Position numbers and translations under genes: made by a program. Below are positions 9,001-20,837 of a stretch of DNA of 64,000 nucleotides, piece by piece. The notes below the pieces were generated by a model. That model did no database searches and was not told the DNA's origin. It saw nothing but the letters and a program-made list of their open reading frames with translations. This stretch comes from Flavobacteriales bacterium. Lineage in GTDB: Bacteria; Bacteroidota; Bacteroidia; Flavobacteriales_F; PHOS-HE28. Position 1 is the first letter of the stretch; each line of letters starts with the position of its first letter. The stretch lies in assembly GCA_020635725.1 (NCBI GenBank), contig JACJZF010000009.1, forward strand, positions 62,001 through 126,000, written 5' to 3'.

Positions 9001-9907
9001 GAAGGTGCTGCAGGCCATCGACTTCATCACCGTGGACCCCACGGAATGGGTGGCCGACAAGCGCAAGAGCGAGCTCGTGCGCCAGCTGATCCACAACTTC
9101 ACCATCCGCTACAGCGACATCAGCGGCGCATACAAGCGCAAGAAGTTCCAAGTGAGCATCGGCGATGAGCTCCCCGCTGGTATCGTGAAGCTGGCCAAGG
9201 TGTACGTGGCCGCGAAGCGCAAGCTCACCGTAGGCGACAAGATGGCCGGCCGACACGGCAACAAGGGCATCGTGGCCAAGATCGTGCGCGATGCGGACAT
9301 GCCCTTCCTCGAGGACGGCACACCGGTCGATATCGTGCTGAACCCGCTGGGCGTGCCCAGCCGGATGAACCTGGGCCAGATCTACGAGACCGTGCTGGGC
9401 TGGGCCGGCAAGAAGCTGGGCCGCAAGTACGCCACGCCGATCTTCGACGGGGCCACCAACGACCAGATCAACGCCGAGACCGACGAGGCCGGCATCCCGC
9501 GCAGCGGCAAGACCTACTTGTACGACGGCGGCACCGGCCATCGCTTCGATCAGCCGGCCACCGTGGGCGTGATCTACATGATCAAACTGGCACACATGGT
9601 CGATGACAAGATGCACGCGCGCTCGATCGGCCCCTACAGCCTGATCACCCAGCAGCCGCTGGGCGGTAAGGCCCAGTTCGGTGGCCAGCGCTTCGGCGAG
9701 ATGGAGGTGTGGGCGCTCGAGGCTTTCGGCGCCGCCAACATCCTGCAGGAGATCCTCACCGTGAAGAGCGACGACGTGATGGGCCGTGCCAAGGCGTACG
9801 AGGCCATCGTGAAAGGCGAACCGCTCCCGACCCCGGGCATCCCCGAATCGTTCAACGTGCTGCTCCACGAACTCCGTGGCCTGGCCCTGAACGTGTCACT
9901 CGAGTGA
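6089..9907 (+). CDS. rpoB: DNA-directed RNA polymerase subunit beta
   Basis: 1272 residues, full length for the Bacteroidota enzyme. The catalytic beta subunit forms one side of the RNA polymerase cleft. Landmarks are DFLDIQLKSFEEFFQ at the N-terminus and the rifampicin pocket NQLSQFLDQTNPLSEITNKRR followed by SALGPGGL. ETPEGPNIGLI, GEDKMAGRHGNKG-type text (KLTVGDKMAGRHGNKG) and the C-terminal QPLGGKAQFGGQRFGEMEVWALEA are also present. The rifampicin-contact residues look like the susceptible wild-type pattern. rpoC begins 44 bp downstream. Confidence 0.99.
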   Translation: MAQAKTTKKGKRIDFGSSKIGIDYPDFLDIQLKSFEEFFQIDTLPEDREQEGLFKVFSENFPITDTRNQFVLEFLDYFIDPPRYAIDECIERGLTYSVPLKAKLKLYCTDPEHEDFETIVQDVYLGQIPYMTPKGSFVVNGAERVVVSQLHRSPGVFFGQSRHANGTKLYSARVIPFKGSWIEFATDINGVMYAYIDRKKKLPVTTLLRAIGFESDKQILEIFGLADEIKVTKAAIKESVGRKLAARVLKTWVEDFVDEDTGEVVSIERNEVLIDRETVIEEEHVDQIVESGAKTIILHKAGINAADYALIYNTLQKDTSNSEKEAVEVIYRQLRNAEPPDLETARGVIDKLFFSEQRYDLGEVGRYRINKKLGLQSELSVRVLTKEDIIFIIKYLIELVNSKADVDDIDHLSNRRVRTVGEQLHSQFGVGLARMARTIRERMNVRDNEVFTPTDLINAKTLSSVINSFFGTNQLSQFLDQTNPLSEITNKRRMSALGPGGLSRERAGFEVRDVHYTHYGRLCTIETPEGPNIGLISSLCVYSKINSLGFIETPYRPVNDGKVDLKADVVYLSAEEEDNKMIAQANAQVNDKGEFVTDRVKARLMGDFPVVAPKELHLMDVGPNQIASIAASLIPFLEHNDANRALMGSNMMRQAVPLLRPEAPIVGTGLEELVARDSRVLLTAEGEGTVKYVDADRIVIDYKRTEEDRIVSFEGDEKEYKLTKFRKTNQSTCMNLRPLVTRGEKVSKGQTLCEGYGTQDGELAIGRNLQVAFMPWKGYNFEDAIVISERVASEDIFTSIHIDEYIMEVRDTKRGLEELTSDIPNVSEEATKDLDENGLIRIGAEIKEGDIIIGKITPKGETDPSPEEKLLRAIFGDKAGDVKDASMKAPPSTKGVVIDKKLFSRAVKDKKAKGNEKGILEQIDKDQDKELGSLKNLLIEKLMQLIGGEASNGVFNKYKEEQIKKGTKYSPKVLQAIDFITVDPTEWVADKRKSELVRQLIHNFTIRYSDISGAYKRKKFQVSIGDELPAGIVKLAKVYVAAKRKLTVGDKMAGRHGNKGIVAKIVRDADMPFLEDGTPVDIVLNPLGVPSRMNLGQIYETVLGWAGKKLGRKYATPIFDGATNDQINAETDEAGIPRSGKTYLYDGGTGHRFDQPATVGVIYMIKLAHMVDDKMHARSIGPYSLITQQPLGGKAQFGGQRFGEMEVWALEAFGAANILQEILTVKSDDVMGRAKAYEAIVKGEPLPTPGIPESFNVLLHELRGLALNVSLE

Positions 9908-9951
9908 CCCTGCGCATCTGAACGACGAACGGTAGCAAGCAACGCGAGAAC

Positions 9952-14250
<4,299 letters not shown>

Positions 14251-14269
14251 GGCTGAGAAGCTGAAACAG

Positions 14270-14344
14270 GAAAGTTGAAAGCTGAAAGGGGAACCTGACG
14301 CACCAGCGGACGGAGCCCCTTTCAACTTTCAGCTTTCAACTTTC
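14270..14344 (+). repeat. Heptad repeats (AACTTTC/AGCTTTC) forming a long inverted repeat after rpoC
   Basis: The left arm, beginning GAAAGTTGAAAGCTGAAA (14270-14287), pairs over 18 bp with TTTCAGCTTTCAACTTTC (14327-14344). The right arm carries one extra AACTTTC heptad, so an alternative register lets GGGG (14288-14291) pair with CCCC (14316-14319). The T/A-rich heptads contrast with the GC-rich surroundings. The structure could reduce read-through from rpoC into the next gene. Confidence 0.65.
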
Positions 14345-14356
14345 ATATTTCCGATA

Positions 14357-14677
14357 ATGGCAGACGAGAAGAACAAACCCCAGCCCAACCAGCTGAACAT
14401 CGAGATCAGCGAGGAGGTAGCCGATGGCATCTACAGCAACCTGGCCATCATCACGCACAGCAACTCGGAGTTCGTGCTCGACTTCGTGCGCGTGATGCCC
14501 GGCGTGCCCAAGGCGAAGGTGCGCTCGCGCATCCTGCTCACGCCCCAGCACGCCAAGCGCCTCATGCGCGCGCTGGCCGACAACATCCAGAAGTTCGAGC
14601 AGGTGCACGGCACCATCCGCGACACCGACATGCCCGAGATACCGATGAATTTCGGTGGGCCTGCGGCGCAGGCTTGA
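14357..14677 (+). CDS. DUF3467 family protein
   Basis: 106-residue small soluble protein of the DUF3467 family, common in Bacteroidota and of unknown function. Core text is QLNIEISEEVADGIYSNLAII, NSEFVLDFVRVMPGVPKAKV and SRILLTPQHAKRLMRALADNI. There is no signal peptide or membrane segment. It follows rpoC by 106 bp, across a structured spacer, and is probably read from the same transcript. A terminator follows. Confidence 0.85.
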   Translation: MADEKNKPQPNQLNIEISEEVADGIYSNLAIITHSNSEFVLDFVRVMPGVPKAKVRSRILLTPQHAKRLMRALADNIQKFEQVHGTIRDTDMPEIPMNFGGPAAQA

Positions 14678-14697
14678 TCAATCGATAAGCGTTGAGC

Positions 14698-14729
14698 AGC
14701 CCCTTGGAAACGAGGGGCTTCTTCGTTTC
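14698..14729 (+). terminator. Intrinsic terminator after the DUF3467 gene
   Basis: AGCCCCT (14698-14704), an 8-nt loop, AGGGGCT (14713-14719), then TCTTCGTTT. It lies between convergent genes and may serve both strands. Confidence 0.75.
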
Positions 14730-14732
14730 GGA

Positions 14733-14972
14733 CTAAAGGCGGAGGGCCCGGATTCGCTCTTCCACCGAAGCCTCCGCGCATTGCCGCTTCAGCTCCTTGT
14801 CGATGTGCCGGGCGTAGCCATCCGTGGCGTAACCGTGCGCGATCAGGTGCAGGTCGAGCAAGAGGCCGTCAATCGCTTCCCAGAGCTCCTCGGAAGGCCG
14901 CTGCCCCCACGAGAGCTTCTCATAGTCACCTTTCACGGACTCGTAAACATCAAGGAGGTCGTGCGTGATCAT
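14733..14972 (-). CDS. Small protein of unknown function (79 aa)
   Basis: I do not recognise a family. The ATG at 14972 overlaps the stop codon of the patatin gene as ATGA, which decides the start and implies translational coupling. The product is 79 residues, acidic then basic, predicted helical and soluble (DLLDVYESVKGDYEKLSWG ... HIDKELKRQCAEASVEERIRAL), with no signal peptide. Its fixed coupling to an outer-membrane patatin suggests a related role, but nothing in the sequence states one. Confidence 0.65.
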   Translation of the reverse strand: MITHDLLDVYESVKGDYEKLSWGQRPSEELWEAIDGLLLDLHLIAHGYATDGYARHIDKELKRQCAEASVEERIRALRL

Positions 14973-17248
14973 TCCTGCGCCTTCTGGTTGAAGAGGATGT
15001 AGCCGAAGTTGAGGCTCCAGGCCCAAGGCTCGCGCTGCTGGTCGAAGTAGCTCACGTTGAACCATACCGGGCCAATCGGGCTCTGGTAGATGAGCGAGCC
15101 GGAGCCGATGTAGCGCTGCGGCCCGAAGCCGGCCTCCACCGTCGCCTCGCCGTCATCGTTCTTGCCGAAGGGCTCGTACGATTGGAAGACATAGCCCTCC
15201 AGTCGAAGGTCGAAGCGGTTGCGCGCGACAGCGATGATCGAGCGCAGGCCACCGGCCAAATACTTCGGTGCCCGGAACTGCTCCATGAAGTAGGTGCGGC
15301 TCTCCGGGGTGGGTTGGAAGGCGGGCGCACGGATGATGCTGGCGGTGTAGTTCTGGAAAGCGGGCATGGTACTGAAGACGCCCTCGGCGAGCACCCCGAT
15401 CTTGAAGATGCCTTTGCGCAGTACGTATTGGTCGAGTTGGGCCTTCGCCATGAGCCATTCGTGATCGGCCTTATGGTAGCCGATCCCTTGCTGTGTCGAT
15501 CCCAGATCCGTTCGCTCCTCTCCGCGCACGTAGCGGGCGCTGAAGCAGAGCGACTCGCCCTCGTTGGGGTGCTGCTTCCGGTTGAGGGAGTTGCGGGTGA
15601 TGAGGAGCCCAGCGGTCCCATGCCTGAACCAGGTCACATCGCTCGTGTCGCTGCCGCTGAATTCCAGCGTCTGGTAATAGCTGTCCTTGGTCTCGGCCAA
15701 TTTGCCATCGAAGCGGAGCAGGCCCTTGTTGCCCAGGCCCATGCCGATGTTCATGCCGCCCCAGGTCTCGCGGATAACGACGTACGAGGGGCGCACCTCA
15801 TCGAAGAAGGTGCTGAAGCCGCTGAAGTGGTCCCATCGGTGGATGCTGAATACCGGTTCGAGGTAGAGCGGGAGCCGCGTGCTGAGGTCGGCGCGGAGCT
15901 TCAGCTGGCCAGCGGTGTAGAACTTGCCGAAGTAGGAGAGGGCCTGCAGCTGCGCCGAGGAGCCGCCGAAGAGCTTGTACCGCAACGCGACCATGCCGGT
16001 ATTGATGGGACGCGAGGAGAACATGCCGCCGAAACGGACCTCCAGGTCTTTCTCGGGTTTCACCATGAGGCGCAGGTCATAGTCCTGGCGCTGGGCATTC
16101 CACGATGCCCTGGGGTACAAGAGCGCGATGTTGTTGTCGGCGAAGAGCCTGAAATAGGCGCTCTTGAGCCGGTCCGGGGTCAGTGGCGACCCAGCCTGCT
16201 CGATCACATTCGCGCAGTAACGAGATGCGGCGCGTTTCAGCCCTTCCACTTCCACGTTGCCGAAAACCATCGGTTTCAACCGGGCGCGAAAGGCCGCGCG
16301 CCGCTCAGCGACCACCGACCGAGGGATGCGCTGGTGCACCTGCCGCAGGATTTCGGGCATGCGCTCCATCGTCTCCCGATAACCGTCGTCGATCGCGCGC
16401 CCGGGGTCGCTGAAGTCGAACAGGGAGACATCGGTATGAGGCTCGATGATCACGCCATTCTCGCAGATCACGCTGAAGGTGGTGGGCTCCTGCATCATGG
16501 CGCGCAGCTGGCTCACTAGGTCGTCCTCGCTCGGTGGTGGCGAATTGCCGCTGACGTTGCTGCCGATGATCAGATCCGGGAAGAAATCGGCGTACATCAC
16601 ATCGCTCGGGAAGTTGTTGTAGAGCCCGCCGTCCATCATCAGGTGGCCGTTCACGCGAATCGGCTTGAAGTAGAACGGATAGCTCATGCTGGCGCGCACG
16701 GCTTGCGCCAGGTCACCCTCGCGGAAGACCACCGATTCCTGCGCGGTGAGGTCGCTGGCCACGCAGCGGAACGGCACGAAGAGCGAATCCATGTTGCCGT
16801 TGGAGGCCACATTGGCCGGTGTGAAGCCCAGCATCTGCTCGAAGTCGAGGAGGACCGGGCTGCGCAGGTTGGTGGGGAGCGAGGTCTGCAGCGCCGTGTC
16901 CAGGTCGAAGCGGACCGAGATCAGTGAGGCATCAGGAAGGCCCTGCTTGAAGAAGTAGGTATAGCGCGGCTCGATGCCGCCCTCGGCCATGGTGCGGTAC
17001 AGGTCCGTGCGGAAGAGCGAGTCCATCTCCCACGGAGAGTAGCCGGCTGCGTAGAGGGCTCCGACAAGGGCGCCCATGCTGCTCCCGGTGATGCAATCGA
17101 CGGGCACACCGTTCTCTTCCAGGGCCTTCAGCACACCGATGTGGGCCATGCCCGTGGCACCTCCGCCGCTGAGCACCAGGCCGACGCGTTGCGCAACTGC
17201 CCCCAATCCGACCAAGCAGAGTATCAGGACGATGAGCAGGCGTTGCAT
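14969..17248 (-). CDS. Outer-membrane patatin-like phospholipase with Omp85-type C-terminus
   Basis: 759 residues from the ATG at 17248, which gives the signal peptide MQRLLIVLILCLVGLGAVAQ; upstream in-frame codons would only add a poor leader. The patatin domain (about 22-330) has the oxyanion loop SGGGATG, the nucleophile motif GSSMG (Ser57) and DGG (Asp206), so the catalytic dyad is intact. A POTRA-like segment (about 345-430) and a beta-rich barrel follow, ending in WSLNFGYILFNQKAQE. The layout matches the PlpD/two-domain patatin class, where a barrel anchors a lipase outside or delivers it. A TACTTTTG box lies at 17270-17263, 14 nt ahead of the start. Confidence 0.88.
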   Translation of the reverse strand: MQRLLIVLILCLVGLGAVAQRVGLVLSGGGATGMAHIGVLKALEENGVPVDCITGSSMGALVGALYAAGYSPWEMDSLFRTDLYRTMAEGGIEPRYTYFFKQGLPDASLISVRFDLDTALQTSLPTNLRSPVLLDFEQMLGFTPANVASNGNMDSLFVPFRCVASDLTAQESVVFREGDLAQAVRASMSYPFYFKPIRVNGHLMMDGGLYNNFPSDVMYADFFPDLIIGSNVSGNSPPPSEDDLVSQLRAMMQEPTTFSVICENGVIIEPHTDVSLFDFSDPGRAIDDGYRETMERMPEILRQVHQRIPRSVVAERRAAFRARLKPMVFGNVEVEGLKRAASRYCANVIEQAGSPLTPDRLKSAYFRLFADNNIALLYPRASWNAQRQDYDLRLMVKPEKDLEVRFGGMFSSRPINTGMVALRYKLFGGSSAQLQALSYFGKFYTAGQLKLRADLSTRLPLYLEPVFSIHRWDHFSGFSTFFDEVRPSYVVIRETWGGMNIGMGLGNKGLLRFDGKLAETKDSYYQTLEFSGSDTSDVTWFRHGTAGLLITRNSLNRKQHPNEGESLCFSARYVRGEERTDLGSTQQGIGYHKADHEWLMAKAQLDQYVLRKGIFKIGVLAEGVFSTMPAFQNYTASIIRAPAFQPTPESRTYFMEQFRAPKYLAGGLRSIIAVARNRFDLRLEGYVFQSYEPFGKNDDGEATVEAGFGPQRYIGSGSLIYQSPIGPVWFNVSYFDQQREPWAWSLNFGYILFNQKAQE

Positions 17249-17298
17249 GGCGGCGGGGCGAGCAAAAGTAGGGCCGCTCCCCCGGCCGCTTCGGCCGC

Positions 17299-18081
17299 TC
17301 AACCCTGCCTGAGACCGGCGAAGTAGGCCGGTGCCTGCGTCAACCGGCTGCCGTACCAACTGAAGAGCTCGCCATCCACCAGCTTCACCGGCGTACCCGG
17401 GCAGATCATGCTGAACTCGGCGATGTGCTCCTCCTTGAATGGAAAAGGCTCGCTGGAGAGCAGGATCACATCGGGGTCGGCTGCCGCTAGCTCAGCGGGC
17501 GTCACCTCCGCGTAGCGCTCTGCTTGGTGGGCGAAGACATTGTCGAAGCCGGCGCGTTTCATCATGTCTTGGATGAACGTGTCCCCGCCCGTCACCATGA
17601 GCGGATCACGCCAGATGAAGTAGGCCGCGCTGAGCCGTTCGCCGGGCACGGGCAATCCTTCAAAAGCTGCGCTGATGCGGCGGTTGATCGTTTCGGCGTG
17701 AATCTCGGTACCCGTAAATGAGCCGATTGCGGTGATCATGGCCCGTGCGTCATTCAGGTCACGGACATCGCTCATCCACACAGGGAACTCATCCTCCAGT
17801 GCCTCGATGTCGGCGCGTTCGTTCTCTTCCTTGTTCCCGATGATCAGGTCGGGCTTCAGTGCGCGCACCTTGTCCATGTCCACCTTCTTCGTGCCTCCGA
17901 CGCGCGCCTTGCTGCGGAACCACTCCTCAGGGTGCACGCAGAATTTGGTGATGCCCACCACGCGCTCACCGAGGCCAAGATCGTAGAGCAGTTCAGTCTG
18001 GGAGGGGACGAGGGAGATGATGCGCTGGGGATGCATGGGCACACCGACGCTTCGACCCATCTGATCGGTCACGCGCCTCAT
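17299..18081 (-). CDS. Helical-backbone metal/cobalamin receptor-like protein (BtuF-type fold), no signal peptide
   Basis: 260 residues resembling ABC transporter substrate-binding proteins for cobalamin, heme or siderophores. It has PQRIISLVPSQTELLYDLGLGERVVGIT, KVRALKPDLIIGNKEEN, the long backbone helix, and a C-terminal lobe with PDVILLSSEPFPF. Unlike a true periplasmic receptor it starts directly at MRRVTDQMGRSVGVP with no signal peptide or lipobox, so it looks cytoplasmic. The start is fixed by an ATGA overlap with the upstream gene's stop. No transporter permease or ATPase of this class is nearby. The ligand is unknown. Confidence 0.75.
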   Translation of the reverse strand: MRRVTDQMGRSVGVPMHPQRIISLVPSQTELLYDLGLGERVVGITKFCVHPEEWFRSKARVGGTKKVDMDKVRALKPDLIIGNKEENERADIEALEDEFPVWMSDVRDLNDARAMITAIGSFTGTEIHAETINRRISAAFEGLPVPGERLSAAYFIWRDPLMVTGGDTFIQDMMKRAGFDNVFAHQAERYAEVTPAELAAADPDVILLSSEPFPFKEEHIAEFSMICPGTPVKLVDGELFSWYGSRLTQAPAYFAGLRQG

Positions 18082-19385
18082 CGCGGTATGCGGTCTATCC
18101 GCAGAAACTCATCCCAATAGCGGGTGCGATCCATGTCCGCCCAATGGATGCGGTTGTATCGGGCCTGGTAGGTCTGAATCTGGCAGAGCGCTACAAGTAC
18201 GAGCGCAGCGGCGATGATCCCGTGCCGCCATCGTCCAGAGGCCTGTTGCACAGCAAGTGCGAAAGGCAGTGCGAAGAGTGGCAGATACTCGATGTACACA
18301 CGTGAGCCGAAACTGCCACCGTACCACCAGATCCACCAGCAGGATAGCACATACGTCAGCAAGAGCGTGAATAAGACCCAGGCAACGGCGGCGGATGGCG
18401 ATCGGCGCCACAAGTAATAGAGGCCGACGCATGACAAGGCGGTGATTGGGGTGTACACGAAGAGCCCCTTGCGATAGCTGAAGAGCATTTCGAGCATATG
18501 CGGTTGGGTCCAATGGAAAGCCTCGGTGCCATAGCTATACACGAACCAATGGCCCGTGGCGGTACGGTAGTACAACAGTTGTATCATGGCAACGGCGCCC
18601 AGCGACATCACTGCCTTGATCACAGCCCATGGTGCGCGCGCCAGAGCGTTGATGCATCGCCGAAACTGAGCCATGTCGTCGAAGAGAATGGGCAAGGCCA
18701 GCACGATGAGCGCGTTCACTGGGCGTATCAGGATCATGGCGCCAAGCAGGGCGCCAAGCCAAACAGCGCGCGATGGTTCTGGGCTGAGGGCCATGCGCCG
18801 CGCCAGAAACAGGAGCGCAGAGCACAATCCGAAACTGTACGCATGACTCATTCCAGGCGCGGCCACCGAATAGTAGAACAGGTTGGTGCCAAACACGAAT
18901 ACGGCAAGCGTGAACCCGCGGACTCCGTCGCTGATCTCATACGTGGCTAGCAATCGCGCCAGGAACCATAGGCCGATGAGCAGGAATGCGATGGCCGACA
19001 GATTCACAGCCACCACGTAGGGCTTCGACCAGCCGTTGGCCTCACCGCCCGTGGCGAGGGCGTAGCCATGCGCGACAAGGAACAGCGGCAACTGCATCAG
19101 TGCCGTACCGATGTAATACTTGTTGATGTGCGCGGTATCATCGATAAGGACCCGATAATCTTGGAAGCGCGCAGCGTCGAAGTACAGTGCGGCCTCACTG
19201 GAATCCGCAGCCCCGAAGTTCGGGTCGTGCTGAAGCAGCAAGGAGGGCAGATAAGCGTGATAGGCCCACGAGTCGCTTTGGAGCACGGTGCGGTAGTGCT
19301 CGCCGCCCCAGTTGATGTTGGAGCTGGAGAAGAGCAGGGTCGCGGCAATCAGCACCAACGCCCAGTACGTGGCTTTCACGGGCAC
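18078..19385 (-). CDS. Multi-pass membrane protein, GT-C glycosyltransferase-like
   Basis: 435 residues with about ten hydrophobic segments (for example YWALVLIAATLLF, SAIAFLLIGLWFLARLL, GALLGAMILIRPVNALIVLALPI, WVLFTLLLTYVL). The first periplasmic loop contains SDSWAYHAYLPSLL, and later text reads KGLFVYTPITALSCVGLYYL. This layout resembles PMT/ArnT-like GT-C enzymes that use polyprenyl-linked sugars, but no catalytic Asp pair can be asserted by eye. The last 4 nt overlap the next gene as ATGA, so the two are coupled. Confidence 0.6.
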   Translation of the reverse strand: MPVKATYWALVLIAATLLFSSSNINWGGEHYRTVLQSDSWAYHAYLPSLLLQHDPNFGAADSSEAALYFDAARFQDYRVLIDDTAHINKYYIGTALMQLPLFLVAHGYALATGGEANGWSKPYVVAVNLSAIAFLLIGLWFLARLLATYEISDGVRGFTLAVFVFGTNLFYYSVAAPGMSHAYSFGLCSALLFLARRMALSPEPSRAVWLGALLGAMILIRPVNALIVLALPILFDDMAQFRRCINALARAPWAVIKAVMSLGAVAMIQLLYYRTATGHWFVYSYGTEAFHWTQPHMLEMLFSYRKGLFVYTPITALSCVGLYYLWRRSPSAAVAWVLFTLLLTYVLSCWWIWWYGGSFGSRVYIEYLPLFALPFALAVQQASGRWRHGIIAAALVLVALCQIQTYQARYNRIHWADMDRTRYWDEFLRIDRIPR

Positions 19386-19424
19386 CGGCTCCAGGTGTGC
19401 ATGGATCGGGTCACCTGAGGAGCA

Positions 19425-20780
19425 TCACTTCAACTTCCCAATGATGTCCTGCTTCGTCAGAATGCCGTAGCCATTGTGCTGTTCGACCAGTACTGCCGGT
19501 GAGCCGTCCCCCAGCTTCTTGGCCACTTCCTCCAAGGTCGCGTCGAGCTTGAGCACGGGCAATGCCGGTCCCATCACCACGCGTGCCTTCTGCGTGCGCA
19601 CTTCAGCGTCCTCGAGGATGGCGTCGAAGAGACGTGCATCGGTGATGGTGCCCACGGGCTTGCCGGCTTCGAACACCGGCAGCTGGTCGATGTTGTGCTT
19701 GCGCATCTTATCGATGGCCACGAGCACGGGCTCATCGGCCTCCACGCTCAGCAAAGCCAGATCCTTGCCCTTGAGCAGGTCGCCGGCGGTGGGTTTCTCT
19801 TCCACGAGGAATCCGCGTTCACGCATCCAGTCGTCGTTGAACATCTTACCCACATAGCGGCTGCCGTGGTCGTGCAGGATCACCACCACGGTCTCGCCCT
19901 TCTTGAAGTTGTCCTTCAGCTGGATGAGGCCGGCCATGGCGGCGCCGGCGCTGTTGCCCACGAAGATGGCCTCGTCCTTCACGATCTTCCGGGTGTAGAT
20001 CGCGGCGTCGCGGTCGGTCACCTTCTCGAAGTGGTCGATCAGGCTCATGTCCACGTTGGCAGGCACGAAGTCCTCGCCGATGCCTTCCGTGATGTACGGG
20101 TAGATCTCGTTCTTGTCGAACTCGCCAGTTTCCTTCAGTTTCTTGAACACCGAGCCGTAGGTGTCGATGCCCCAGACCTTCAAGTTCGGGATCTTCTCTT
20201 TCAGGTAGCGCGCGGTGCCGCAAATGGTGCCGCCCGTGCCCACGCCCACCACCAAGTGGTCAATCTTGCCGTCGGTCTGTTCCCAGATCTCGGGCCCGGT
20301 GGTCTCGTAATGCGCTTGCGCGTTGCTCGGGTTGTCGTACTGGTTGGCCTTCCAGCTGTTGGGCGTCTCGGTGACCAGTCGCGAGGAGACCGAGTAGTAG
20401 GAGCGGGGGTCCTCCGGATCCACATTGGTGGGGCACACGATCACCTCGGCACCGAAGGCGCGCAGGATGTCCACCTTCTCCTTGCTCTGCTTGTCGGTGG
20501 TGGTGAAGATGCACTTGTAGCCTTTGATGATGGCTGCGATGGCGAGGCCCATGCCCGTGTTGCCGCTGGTGCCCTCGATGATCGTGTAGCCGGGCTTGAG
20601 CAGGCCGGCCTTCTCGGCATCCTCCACCATCTTCAGGGCCATGCGGTCCTTGATGCTGTTGCCGGGGTTGAAGGTCTCGACCTTGGCGAGGACGGTGGCG
20701 GCTACGTCCTTGGTGATCTTGTTGAGGCGCACCATGGGCGTGTTGCCGATGGTGCTCAGGATGTTCTCGTGGATCTTCAT
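19425..20780 (-). CDS. Pyridoxal-phosphate cystathionine beta-synthase / cysteine synthase with CBS domains
   Basis: 451 residues. The fold-type II PLP domain (about 1-325) has NTPMVRLN, the PLP lysine in NSIKDRMA (Lys44), the substrate loop EGTSGNTGMG and the phosphate-binding VGTGGTICG. Two CBS motifs follow (about 335-451: LSVEADEPVLVAIDKMRKHNIDQLPVF and LKLDATLEEVAKKLGDGSPAVLV). There is no N-terminal heme segment. It makes either cystathionine from homocysteine and serine or cysteine from activated serine; the CBS pair points to allosteric control, but sequence alone does not choose the reaction. A TACCTTCA box lies at 20796-20789. Confidence 0.88.
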   Translation of the reverse strand: MKIHENILSTIGNTPMVRLNKITKDVAATVLAKVETFNPGNSIKDRMALKMVEDAEKAGLLKPGYTIIEGTSGNTGMGLAIAAIIKGYKCIFTTTDKQSKEKVDILRAFGAEVIVCPTNVDPEDPRSYYSVSSRLVTETPNSWKANQYDNPSNAQAHYETTGPEIWEQTDGKIDHLVVGVGTGGTICGTARYLKEKIPNLKVWGIDTYGSVFKKLKETGEFDKNEIYPYITEGIGEDFVPANVDMSLIDHFEKVTDRDAAIYTRKIVKDEAIFVGNSAGAAMAGLIQLKDNFKKGETVVVILHDHGSRYVGKMFNDDWMRERGFLVEEKPTAGDLLKGKDLALLSVEADEPVLVAIDKMRKHNIDQLPVFEAGKPVGTITDARLFDAILEDAEVRTQKARVVMGPALPVLKLDATLEEVAKKLGDGSPAVLVEQHNGYGILTKQDIIGKLK

Positions 20781-20837
20781 TGCGGCCGTGAAGGTAGCCC
20801 GGTCCGGCCGTCGTGTAGGGGCGTAACATGCCCCACT

